Source of the DNA: Gammaproteobacteria bacterium
GTDB lineage: Bacteria; Pseudomonadota; Gammaproteobacteria; Xanthomonadales; SZUA-36
DNA: 64,000 nucleotides
Assembly (NCBI GenBank): GCA_024275935.1
Contig: JAJRYF010000055.1
Span: forward strand, 1-64,000
Reading direction: 5' to 3'
Shown: positions 29,009 to 37,507 of the stretch, piece after piece
Numbering within the stretch: position 1 is the first letter of the stretch
Layout of the letters: every line of letters begins with the position of its first letter
The notes under the pieces: model-generated
Database searches by the model: none
The model's input: the letters and a program-made list of their open reading frames with translations, nothing else
What the model was told of the DNA's origin: nothing
Program-made: the position numbers and the translations under genes

Positions 29009-31003
29009 ATGAGGCGAAAAACAATATCCCTGGTATTGCTGCTCTTATTGCTGATGTTTTTCAGCCGGAACGCTCCGGCTGGGTATCAGCTTGCAAATCA
29101 GCACACCCCCGAAATCAACACAGTAAATGAGCCAACAGCTGTGTTACCAAGGCTGCCAGACAGCCAGCTTCAGGCTGTTTTCCCTCCCTGCCTGCTGGGC
29201 ACAAAGACGAGTAATTGCCGTTGCACGCCGCAGTTAACCACTAACACTACTATCAATGGCGCTACAGACACGGGCCAAAAGGCGCTACCGTGTCGCACGC
29301 GCGTTATCGCTATAGCCACTTCTCCGAACATTTTTTTTAACCCTTTAAGCGGCAATGGAAACACCAAAAGAACCCGCCTGAATTCAACCACCTTAGAGGG
29401 AAATACCCTCAAGCGTATGAACTTTAAACACTATGCGTTACCGCCAAATGCTGCCGAACCCAGCAACCGCTTCGAAGGCCGGCTAATTTTTAATCAGGGC
29501 GCTAAAACCCAACTAAATTTTTCTGAAATTGGCACTCAGTATATCGATACTGTGGTAGATGAGGATCAGTTGCCCATTTTTGATTTTACCTTTTTGCAGT
29601 TTGGCTCACACCTAATTCCGCAACAACGCGGTTTGATCAACGCTCCCGAGTCTTCCAGTTGGGAGTGGTTACTGCAACCCGGCAGAGTTTGGGATGAGCA
29701 GGATGATAACGGTTTTAGCCGTGCGTCAATTCCCTTTGCCCTACAGGAAAGTGGTGCCAACTGCACCCACAACGGTGTGCTAAGTTTTCTGTTTAAATCC
29801 GATGGTGAAATTTCCAATGTTGCAGTACAGATCGGCGGCGAGACTTGCCTGTATTTTCGCTACGATATGTGGGGCATGGTTAGCGCAGAATATATATCTG
29901 AGAGTGTATCCGAAGCCAATATGCTGATTAGCAATTATATGGCTGAAGTAGTGCGCCGCATGCCAGTTAAGCCCATTGCCCAATTAAGTAGCGACTACGC
30001 CGAGTTCGGGGTAGACCACAGCAAATTTGGGCTTGAGCAGGGGCCTGACATGGTCACCTTCGGGGTGGCAATTGATGGCACCCATTATTCCAGCGGTTGC
30101 AACACCCGCTATGGCTATTATCCCTATTGTGAGCTGATGGATTTACCCTCCTACTCTACAGCAAAAACTTTCTTTGCCAGCTTTGCCCTGGCCTTAATAT
30201 CACAGCAACAAGGCAGCAACATCCGTGATCAGCTCGTGGCAGATTATATCCCTGAATGTAATGGCGAGCAGTGGGCTGATGTCACATTCGAGAACCTCAC
30301 CGATATGGCTACGGGCAATTACACGCTGGAAGGTTATGAGTCTGATGAAAGCAGTCTAACTACCGATAGAGACTTTTTCCAGGTATTCACCCATTCTGAA
30401 AAAATTCAACATGGCTGCGCTTACCAGCGCAAATCAACCCCCGGCACAAAAATGACCTACCATTCTTCAGACACTTATATTCTAGGCAGTGCCCTGGATA
30501 CCTATGTTGGTACTGAAGATATATTCGACAAAGTGGTCAGGCAGATTTTTATGCCCCTGGGCCTTAGCCCAAGCACCTACAAAGCCGTGCGAACATTTGA
30601 CCCACGCACTCAAATGTATGCCAGTCACGGCATGACCTTAAATAAGGATGACTTTATAAAGCTAGCCGAGTTTTTAACTAAAAACCAAGGAAAAATCAAT
30701 AATCAGCAAGTCATTGATGCCGATATAGTAGATGCCATGCTGCTCAACACCGCTGATATTGGTCTGGCTACTTTTAATTCTTTGAACCGTTATCTTAATG
30801 GTGTATGGACTTATGATCTTGGCAGCAACAATAACTACAACTGTCCGGACGGCAGTTGGGTCTCATATATGTCCGGCTTCGGGGGTATCGGTGTAGTTAT
30901 GCTGCCCAATGATATGGTTTATTACTTTGTTAGTGATAGTGGTCGTTTTTCCTTTAATGACGCGGCTCTGGAGTTGCATAAAATCCGCAGTCTCTGCCCC
31001 TGA
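29009..31003 (+). CDS. exported serine hydrolase, beta-lactamase/PBP4-like domain
   Basis: 664 residues. A signal peptide spans about residues 3-25. The first ~300 residues are a domain I do not recognise, with several Cys and an Arg-rich stretch. The C-terminal part is a class C beta-lactamase-like serine hydrolase. The nucleophile motif is S383-T-A-K386 (SxxK), with a Tyr-containing YHSSDTYILG motif as the second element and SGFGGIGV late in the chain. The substrate is unknown; it need not act on antibiotics. The gene stands alone. Confidence 0.82.
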   Translation: MRRKTISLVLLLLLLMFFSRNAPAGYQLANQHTPEINTVNEPTAVLPRLPDSQLQAVFPPCLLGTKTSNCRCTPQLTTNTTINGATDTGQKALPCRTRVIAIATSPNIFFNPLSGNGNTKRTRLNSTTLEGNTLKRMNFKHYALPPNAAEPSNRFEGRLIFNQGAKTQLNFSEIGTQYIDTVVDEDQLPIFDFTFLQFGSHLIPQQRGLINAPESSSWEWLLQPGRVWDEQDDNGFSRASIPFALQESGANCTHNGVLSFLFKSDGEISNVAVQIGGETCLYFRYDMWGMVSAEYISESVSEANMLISNYMAEVVRRMPVKPIAQLSSDYAEFGVDHSKFGLEQGPDMVTFGVAIDGTHYSSGCNTRYGYYPYCELMDLPSYSTAKTFFASFALALISQQQGSNIRDQLVADYIPECNGEQWADVTFENLTDMATGNYTLEGYESDESSLTTDRDFFQVFTHSEKIQHGCAYQRKSTPGTKMTYHSSDTYILGSALDTYVGTEDIFDKVVRQIFMPLGLSPSTYKAVRTFDPRTQMYASHGMTLNKDDFIKLAEFLTKNQGKINNQQVIDADIVDAMLLNTADIGLATFNSLNRYLNGVWTYDLGSNNNYNCPDGSWVSYMSGFGGIGVVMLPNDMVYYFVSDSGRFSFNDAALELHKIRSLCP

Positions 31004-31326
31004 TTGCCCTGGAGTTTTATGTCATGAAGAACCATTGGGCAGTAAGCTCAATAGATTCTCGATGGGTCATACTACATAATTGTGGAGACTGTCCTCTCAT
31101 CGACTGAGCTTGGGTAACAGGCTCAAGCTTTACCAATACTGACGAATACGCTAGCATCCCAGCATGCAAAATAAATTCGTAAATCAAATCATTGGCAAAT
31201 CATTGGGCGGGCACATCACCATCATCCCAGCAGTAACTGCCGAGCGCCTATCTGCAAGCTATGTTGTGTGGCCTCAGTTAGTCGTCTAAAATCAGTAAAT
31301 TACTAGAAATATTCAAATATAACCCC
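31004..31326. other. intergenic region with a repeat of the mutT upstream sequence
   Basis: 323 bases. Positions 31126-31175 match the 50 bases around the mutT-thiE start (36465-36514) at 44 of 50 positions. The copy has an ATG at the same place that opens a 41-codon frame (31164-31289), which looks unlike MutT after four codons. Whether it is translated is unknown. The rest has no clear structure. Confidence 0.5.
31126..31175 (+). repeat. 50-bp promoter-like repeat, copy 1
   Basis: 44 of 50 bases match the copy upstream of the mutT-thiE gene. Contains TTTACC, 17 bases, TAGCAT, then an ATG seven bases on. It may be a promoter that was duplicated, or a decayed gene start. The copies lie 5.3 kb apart in the same orientation. 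Confidence 0.6.
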
Positions 31327-32829
31327 TTGGCCTATTCAAACTTACAAAAACTTGTCTACCTACAGCGCCAGATGTCGCGTGACGATGGGCTAGAGTTTTC
31401 TGAATTACATCCGCGTGATCGTGCCATTGCTCTAAGCCGAGCTGACCCTGAAGGCCTGGGTACCGAAGAGCAGCTAAGTTACTGGCTGTCAAAACTGGTA
31501 ACGCCTGATGACCAACGCATAGCAACTGAAATTGCCTCCGGGCATCGTTTGATTGGAATTGGTCTTGGCTTGTTAGGAGTACTGTTGGGCTGGCTAACGA
31601 TTATGGGACTGTTTCAATACGACGGCCAGGGTCGGGTTAACTTAGTCTATCTGGTAGTTGTTCTGGTGGGTTTGCAATTAAGCCTTACCGGCTTGACCAT
31701 AATCGCGATGCTGCCGCAGTCAATGACTCGCTGGTTGCCGGGTTTCAAAAGCTTTCAACAACTATTGCGCTGGTTTAGCCCCGGACGACTACAAAAGTTA
31801 TTCTCCCGGTTTATGCCCGTAACTGAGAGAGATGGTATTTCTCAGCTACTCGGACGGCATCAGAAAATATATACCAGGATTGGAAAGTGGCAGATTTTCA
31901 GCTGGTCGCAGTTGTTTGGTGTGGCTTTTAATATTGCCGCACTACTGAGCGTGTTTGTATTGATTGCAACCCGGGATGTGGCTTTTGGCTGGAGTTCAAC
32001 TTTAGATATTGATCCTACATCTATTTTATCTGTCACAAATTTTCTTTCGTGGCCATGGCATGCGTGGCTGCCAGCTGCTGTTCCTGACTTGCCGTTAATC
32101 GAAGCCAGTCACTACTTTCGTTTACAAAATGGTGCTGCCAACGGGGTTAGCCCGAAGGTTCTCGGGCATTGGTGGCCTTTTGTGATGTTATGCCTGGCTT
32201 TTTACGGGCTGTTACCACGGTTGTTGTTACTGTTGTTTTGCAAGGCCCGACTCAGTTCAGCCTATGTACAAACCTTGCAACATTTCCCGGGTCGTAAGGA
32301 ACTACTTACTCGCTTAAATTCTGCACTTATTGAAACCCGGGCAAGCGAACATGAAAGCAATGTCGATGAGGGTATTCCTGCAATCAACAAATCACAGCAT
32401 CAGCGCATCAGTGAGGCACTTATTCTGATTAACTGGGCGGGTCTTAAAGTTGAAAACACCCGCTTACTAGATGAAATTCTGGCAGCCGGGCAGTTAACTA
32501 TGAAAGCTATGTTTAAGGCCGGGACTAACTGTAGTCTGGAAGATGACGAGCAGGTTATTGCCGAGGTTGGCAAGTTAGCTGCGGATACACCTATCGGGAT
32601 TATCCTCAAAGCCTGGGAGCCGCCACTGGGTGAGTTAGCAGATTTCATTGCTGATTTGCGCAAAACAGGTTCACCACAGCGACTGATTTACCTATTGCCT
32701 CTGGCGCTAAAATCAAAAGCTTTGGTTCAGGTTGAAAACAACGATTTGCAAGAATGGCAGCGTTTTAGCCGCCAGTTGGCAGACCCGTGGATTACGGTAC
32801 ATCAGTTAGTTCCTGGAGCCAGGATATGA
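31327..32829 (+). CDS. DUF2868 family membrane protein
   Basis: About 500 residues with hydrophobic segments near residues 78-98, 105-130, 195-220 and 290-315, and a soluble C-terminal half that could act in the cytoplasm. DUF2868 proteins are typically encoded just before a DUF3482 GTPase, as here; the pair's role is unknown. The start is uncertain: TTG 31327 is the longest option that preserves the N-terminus, ATG 31372 a shorter one. Neither has a strong ribosome-binding site. Its TGA overlaps the next ATG. Confidence 0.78.
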   Translation: MAYSNLQKLVYLQRQMSRDDGLEFSELHPRDRAIALSRADPEGLGTEEQLSYWLSKLVTPDDQRIATEIASGHRLIGIGLGLLGVLLGWLTIMGLFQYDGQGRVNLVYLVVVLVGLQLSLTGLTIIAMLPQSMTRWLPGFKSFQQLLRWFSPGRLQKLFSRFMPVTERDGISQLLGRHQKIYTRIGKWQIFSWSQLFGVAFNIAALLSVFVLIATRDVAFGWSSTLDIDPTSILSVTNFLSWPWHAWLPAAVPDLPLIEASHYFRLQNGAANGVSPKVLGHWWPFVMLCLAFYGLLPRLLLLLFCKARLSSAYVQTLQHFPGRKELLTRLNSALIETRASEHESNVDEGIPAINKSQHQRISEALILINWAGLKVENTRLLDEILAAGQLTMKAMFKAGTNCSLEDDEQVIAEVGKLAADTPIGIILKAWEPPLGELADFIADLRKTGSPQRLIYLLPLALKSKALVQVENNDLQEWQRFSRQLADPWITVHQLVPGARI

Positions 32830-34220
32830 GCCTTATTCCTCGGTTTGCGGTGGTTGGCCACCCGAACAAAGGCAAATCAAGCATTGTCGCTACCCTGGCG
32901 CTGGATGATTCGGTTGCCGTTGCCAGATCCTCTGGAACTACTCGCCACAGCCAGTCATTCCCGATGAAAGTCGATGGCCAGATACTGTATGAACTTATTG
33001 ATACTCCGGGCTTTCAACGAGCGCGCAAAGCCTTAGCCTGGCTACAAAATGAAGAAAAAAAGATTCACGACCGGCCCGAAGTAGTCCGACGCTTCGTCGA
33101 TCACTGGCAGGGCAAGGATGCATTTGTTGATGAGTGCGAGTTGTTGCGCCCGATTATCAATGGTGCCGGAATTATCTATGTAGTTGATGGTTCGAGACCC
33201 TATGGCGCAGAGTATCAAGCAGAAATGGAAATATTACGCTGGACCGGGCAACCGAGCATGGCGCTAATTAACCCCATCGGCAGTGATGAGTATGTCGAAG
33301 ATTGGCGTACAGTGTTGAATCAATATTTCAAAATCACCCGCGTATTTAACGCCATGACAGTTGATTTTTATAAGCGCACTGAAATCCTCAACGCCTTTGG
33401 TCAGTTGCAGGAGAGTTGGCGGCAGCCACTGCAACAGGCAGTCGGAAGTTTAACCGAAATGCGCAAAAACCAGCACCAACTGGCCGCGGCTGAAATAGCC
33501 AAAATGGTCGTTAAGATGTGTGCATTTAAACTGGAAAAGAAAATTTCCAGCACAGCTGAACCAATGAAATACCAATCAGCATTGGCAACGAAATTTTTTA
33601 ATACGCTACGCAAACTGGAGAAAAAGTGCCGGCGACAGGTGCAGAGTATTTACCAGCACACCCATTTACACAGCCAGGAGGACGCTATTGAATTGCTTGA
33701 TAGCGATTTGTTTAGGTTAAAAGACTGGTACCTGTGGGGGCTGAATAAAATACAATTATCAGCGGTCAGTGCGGCGGCTGGGGCAACCGCAGGTCTGGCC
33801 GTTGATGCAGCCGTTGGCGGTGCATCCCTGATGCTCGGCGCAGTATCAGGCGGGATTATTGGTGGTGCCGGCAGCTGGTTCATGGCAGATAAAATTGCCC
33901 GACAAAAGATCTCCGGGATTCTTCCGCTGGGCGGGAAGGTTCTTACTTACGGGCCGGTAACAAATCGTAATTTTCCTTATGTGCTGCTGGGGCGGGCACT
34001 ATATCACCGGAGTTTAATTGCCGATCGGCCCCATGCGCAACGGGATCAGCTAATACTGCAACAGACCGACCAGATAGCCTGGCTGAGCCGGTTAAATCCA
34101 CAACGCCGTAAGCAGTTAGATAAGCTATGTAACCACCTCAGTCAGGCAGAAAGCCCGGTTGAAACCAGAAAAAGTCTGGTAGTATGGCTGGAGCAAACTA
34201 TCCGCCATGCAGAAAAATAA
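32826..34220 (+). CDS. DUF3482 family GTPase
   Basis: 464 residues. The N-terminal TrmE/Era-like G domain has G1 GHPNKGKSS (11-19), a switch region SSGTTRHSQ and G3 DTPG. The expected G4 (N/T)KxD is not seen; the equivalent strand reads LINPIG. The C-terminal half carries a glycine/alanine-rich hydrophobic hairpin (about 320-365) that could contact membrane. The chosen ATG overlaps the upstream stop (ATGA) and follows GGAGCCAGGA; an earlier ATG lies inside the previous gene. Function of the DUF2868/DUF3482 pair is not established. Confidence 0.85.
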   Translation: MSLIPRFAVVGHPNKGKSSIVATLALDDSVAVARSSGTTRHSQSFPMKVDGQILYELIDTPGFQRARKALAWLQNEEKKIHDRPEVVRRFVDHWQGKDAFVDECELLRPIINGAGIIYVVDGSRPYGAEYQAEMEILRWTGQPSMALINPIGSDEYVEDWRTVLNQYFKITRVFNAMTVDFYKRTEILNAFGQLQESWRQPLQQAVGSLTEMRKNQHQLAAAEIAKMVVKMCAFKLEKKISSTAEPMKYQSALATKFFNTLRKLEKKCRRQVQSIYQHTHLHSQEDAIELLDSDLFRLKDWYLWGLNKIQLSAVSAAAGATAGLAVDAAVGGASLMLGAVSGGIIGGAGSWFMADKIARQKISGILPLGGKVLTYGPVTNRNFPYVLLGRALYHRSLIADRPHAQRDQLILQQTDQIAWLSRLNPQRRKQLDKLCNHLSQAESPVETRKSLVVWLEQTIRHAEK

Positions 34221-34282
34221 AATACTTGAGGTGTAAGTGAAAATATCTAATTATGTTTTATAGCTAACTAACGAGGGAGTGT

Positions 34283-35236
34283 ATGAAGTTATTAAAAGGT
34301 CGTATCAGCATAGTAATTTTAGCCGTGGCAGCCGCCATAACACTGGTGGCTGTATTCAGTCTGAACTATAAAGATGTGGTGACAGTCGATCAGGCTGGCC
34401 AGAGTTCGGTGATTAGCGCGGCGGAAAAAACCCTTCAAATAACACCTGCCAACCAGAAAGTAACTGAAAAACCCACAGCTAAAGTATTTTTTGAGTCGAT
34501 TACTAAAACCAAACCTAAATCTCCAGCAGCGGTTGATGAAGAGGTTGGTCATGAGTATGCCGTGAACCTTAAAGCAGCACTCGCTGGTGATCTGGCAAAG
34601 GCAGTAAAAATATCAAGGTTGCAGGCTAAATGCAACGCTCTAAATATTCGCAAACAATTTCTGAACAATACTTATATCAGAAATTCTGGAGGTATGTCAG
34701 AGGGGGAAATTGAGCAAGAAATCGATAATCAGAGGAATAAAAAACATCGGAAATTTGAGCAGGATAAAAAACAGTGCATGGATGCCTTTAGCAGTGATTA
34801 CGAGTCTGAATTAAGCCAGCTGACCCGCCATGACGCACTCTATCAACAAGCTCTTGCTGGCAATGCTATGGCAAAATACATTTACGCAACGCAAGCACAC
34901 TCTGAACCATATTTAACCCTGTTGTTTATGCAAGGCACTGACTTTGTAACTGTAGCGCTGGAGTTCACGAATGATAATTTAATTGAGCGCCCAGATCTAG
35001 GTTTGCTCGCTTATGGCCAGTCTTACACAAGCGGCGGTCAATTCACTCCTATTAGACTATCTATAGGCATGGCCTATATTATTGCCGCTGGTCTTTGTGG
35101 TGCCAACCCCGATGTTATAAATGAGATCCCAATGTTCCAGGTTTTTTTAATGGATGGCCCGAACTCGTTTTTTGCATCGAAGGAAAGCATCATGACACTT
35201 GCAGATACGCTAAGTCAGCAGCACTGCCCATTGTAG
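34283..35236 (+). CDS. hypothetical protein with N-terminal anchor
   Basis: 317 residues. An uncleaved signal or membrane anchor lies at about 8-27 (ISIVILAVAAAITLVAVFSL). The rest is predicted periplasmic, with a charged helical middle (EIEQEIDNQRNKKHRKFEQDK is part of it) and a C-terminal region with SIGMAYIIAAGLCG. No family was recognised. An AACGAGGGAG ribosome-binding site supports the start. A hairpin follows the stop. Confidence 0.7.
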   Translation: MKLLKGRISIVILAVAAAITLVAVFSLNYKDVVTVDQAGQSSVISAAEKTLQITPANQKVTEKPTAKVFFESITKTKPKSPAAVDEEVGHEYAVNLKAALAGDLAKAVKISRLQAKCNALNIRKQFLNNTYIRNSGGMSEGEIEQEIDNQRNKKHRKFEQDKKQCMDAFSSDYESELSQLTRHDALYQQALAGNAMAKYIYATQAHSEPYLTLLFMQGTDFVTVALEFTNDNLIERPDLGLLAYGQSYTSGGQFTPIRLSIGMAYIIAAGLCGANPDVINEIPMFQVFLMDGPNSFFASKESIMTLADTLSQQHCPL

Positions 35237-35261
35237 CGCAGAGTAAACTACCTAAATGTAG

Positions 35262-35300
35262 GGGCGGGTTCCATATCCGCCCTTCTAAAGGTCGGATATG
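35262..35300. other. alternative hairpins after the hypothetical gene
   Basis: GGGCGG (35262-35267) can pair with CCGCCC (35277-35282). Alternatively CATATCCG (35272-35279) can pair with CGGATATG (35293-35300). The two are mutually exclusive. It probably separates two convergent genes; no long T-run makes it a classic terminator. Confidence 0.4.
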
Positions 35301-35318
35301 AAAAGTTTAAATTGCAAA

Positions 35319-36248
35319 TCAAGCTGATTTTTGGAAAATATATCCATCACCAGCAGGCTTGTCTTGAAAGGAAACTCGGCGCTCATCTTTTAATTTCACA
35401 CCACCAACTGCAAAAGCTTGAAACCATTTTGGGTCTTTTGATAGTTTATTATGAACTGCAAGCAAGTCCATAAACCGAGCTCTGCCCCACAAAATGCTGT
35501 TGAAATATGAGAGCAGTTGGGTTTTGTTTTTAACAAACTCTTCATCGCTCGCTGTCATAACAAAATTACAGCTGTCGAATAACGGTTTTATTGTTGGTGA
35601 TACTTGACTCAATTTGCTTCGGCTGAGTACCTGGCCAAGCATCATTATGTAGCCTTGTAGTTCTTTTTGTTCGGCGTTTTTGTCTACCAGCTCTTTTATG
35701 CGTTTCGAAAAATTTACTGACTCTAAGAGGTCATAGTCGTTTTGGCTTAACTCTAAAATACGCGTATCTGTTGCATGGCTCAAAAAAACCATTGATCCGC
35801 TTGGCTTTAACCAACTAGCCAATTTATTGCTGACTTTAGACCAATCACAATACTCAATACCGTATTGGCTGGAGATAAAATCAAAAGACTCTTTATTGGC
35901 GCTAAACTCTTCTAAGGCGACCTGATCTTTAAAGTTTATTTTTTGAACCAATTCTTGCTTTTCAGGAAACCGCTTAAGCAATGTTTCCATATTCACTTGA
36001 GCTGCATCGGTTGCAGTAACGGAAAAGGACTTGTTATTTTCAGTGCTATATTCAGCGGCCAATAAAGCTATTGCACCGTTCCCAGTGCAAACATCAAGTA
36101 TTTGCGCATTAACTGATAGTTTCTCAAAGTGCTCATACCAAAACCGTTTAATTTCACTATCGTAATTACCTTCAAAGTCGGTTGGAAGTGAAGTCATCAT
36201 TCCTTGCGCCCAATAACCAGTCCAGTGCTCTGAGTTAGCTTCCGACAT
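35319..36248 (-). CDS. SAM-dependent methyltransferase
   Basis: 309 residues, class I methyltransferase. Motif I is LDVCTGNGAIALLAA (about residues 51-65), followed by an acidic VTATDAAQ loop and FDFISSQYGIEYCDW at the position of motif IV. The C-terminal 120 residues are variable and probably bind substrate, which cannot be named. A GAGG ribosome-binding site supports the ATG. It is a single gene on the minus strand. Confidence 0.8.
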   Translation of the reverse strand: MSEANSEHWTGYWAQGMMTSLPTDFEGNYDSEIKRFWYEHFEKLSVNAQILDVCTGNGAIALLAAEYSTENNKSFSVTATDAAQVNMETLLKRFPEKQELVQKINFKDQVALEEFSANKESFDFISSQYGIEYCDWSKVSNKLASWLKPSGSMVFLSHATDTRILELSQNDYDLLESVNFSKRIKELVDKNAEQKELQGYIMMLGQVLSRSKLSQVSPTIKPLFDSCNFVMTASDEEFVKNKTQLLSYFNSILWGRARFMDLLAVHNKLSKDPKWFQAFAVGGVKLKDERRVSFQDKPAGDGYIFQKSA

Positions 36249-36464
36249 TAGTACCTCTTTGTTACAAATTCGTTCAATAGACTGCCTATTTTACAAAATT
36301 TAATTATCGCTGTCCCGTAAACTTTGTGCCCTACTGGCTGCCTGTCAGCAGGGCACCCGCTTTGATCTATGCCCCGGGTATTAATTACCCCCGAATACAA
36401 CCTGGCACTCTGACCGAAGTCGTCCGCGCTTACAATTATTCGATACTACCCTCAACTGCCAGAG
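36249..36464. other. divergent intergenic region with a stable hairpin
   Basis: GTGCCCT (36326-36332) and AGGGCAC (36350-36356) form a perfect stem, with an inner GCTG/CAGC pairing. Further on there is a near-palindromic GGGTATTAATTACCC. No gene is seen. Their role is unknown; they lie between the divergent methyltransferase and mutT genes. Confidence 0.45.
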
Positions 36465-36514
36465 AGCTTTACCAATACTGATGAATGCGCTAGCATTCCT
36501 GCATGCAGGATAAA
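36465..36514 (+). repeat. 50-bp promoter-like repeat, copy 2 (mutT start)
   Basis: TTTACC (36468-36473), 17 bases, TAGCAT (36491-36496), then the mutT ATG at 36503. The predicted transcription start coincides with the A of the ATG, so the mRNA may be leaderless. No ribosome-binding site is seen upstream, which agrees. Copy 1 lies at 31126-31175. Confidence 0.55.
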
Positions 36515-37456
36515 GTAATAAAGGTTGTCGCCGGAGTCATCCAAAGGGATGAAAATCAGGTGCTTTTAAGTCAGCGCTTACCCGGAACCCATCTTGAGGG
36601 GCTGTGGGAGTTTCCGGGTGGGAAAATAGAGCAAGGTGAAACTCCAAAGCAGGCCTTAAGCCGTGAGTTAAACGAGGAGCTGGGTATAGATATTGTCACC
36701 TCCGTTCCCTTGATGATAGTTCGTCACCAATATCCGGATAAAAATATCGAGTTGCATATTCGCGAGGTTATGGGCTGGGAAAACGAAATTGCCGCCCGAG
36801 AAAAGCAGCCTTTGCAATGGATTGGGATTGATAAACTTCACGAAATTAAAATGCCCGCAGCCGACAAACCAGCTATTACCGCACTGAAGTTGCCTCGTGT
36901 TTATCAAATCACTCCCGAGTGTAAAGATGTTGCAGCTTACCTTGAATTTATCCGCAAGGCGCTTAAAAATCGGTCCAAATTTATTCAGATACGAGCAAAA
37001 AACCTCAGCAGCAAAAGCCTTCAAGACTTAATTTCCAAGGTCAATACATTAAAGCACCGCAATAGGGCTATTATTAGCGTAAATAGTGGTAATGAAGGCC
37101 GTGATATTTCAACAGCAGGGGCGTTAGACGGCTTACATCTTAGCTCCAGCCACCTGACGGCATTAACAACACGGCCTGCGGAGCTCAATGGGTTTTTGTT
37201 TGCCTCCTGTCATAATTCCGAAGAAATCCGGCAGGCCGAAGAAATAGCGGTGGACATGATTTGCTTATCACCATTGTATGCTACAGACTCGCACCCAGGC
37301 TCAAAACTACTGGGTGAGGATGCGTTTGCTAAACTGGTCGCTAGCACTAACTTACCGGTGTACGCTCTGGGCGGAATACAGCCGGAACATATGGCTAAGC
37401 TGCGGGAACTGGGTGCTGCAGGGATTGCCGGGATTAATGCCTTCGAGCGTTGGTAA
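36503..37456 (+). CDS. mutT: MutT-type NUDIX hydrolase fused to ThiE-like domain
   Basis: 317 residues. Residues 1-130 are a MutT NUDIX hydrolase (8-oxo-dGTP cleanup): WEFPGGKIEQGE and RELNEELGI form the Nudix box. Residues about 150-317 resemble thiamine-phosphate synthase/TenI: GLHLSSSHL, CLSPLYATDSHPG, YALGGIQPEHM and GAAGIAGINAF. This fusion is known in many gammaproteobacteria; the C-terminal part may not be a true ThiE. The gene stands alone here, next to gshA. Confidence 0.93.
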   Translation: MQDKVIKVVAGVIQRDENQVLLSQRLPGTHLEGLWEFPGGKIEQGETPKQALSRELNEELGIDIVTSVPLMIVRHQYPDKNIELHIREVMGWENEIAAREKQPLQWIGIDKLHEIKMPAADKPAITALKLPRVYQITPECKDVAAYLEFIRKALKNRSKFIQIRAKNLSSKSLQDLISKVNTLKHRNRAIISVNSGNEGRDISTAGALDGLHLSSSHLTALTTRPAELNGFLFASCHNSEEIRQAEEIAVDMICLSPLYATDSHPGSKLLGEDAFAKLVASTNLPVYALGGIQPEHMAKLRELGAAGIAGINAFERW

Positions 37457-37507
37457 TTATGGCCTGTCAAGATTCTAGCCTTGTGATTAGGTAGAAATAA
37501 ATTTATA

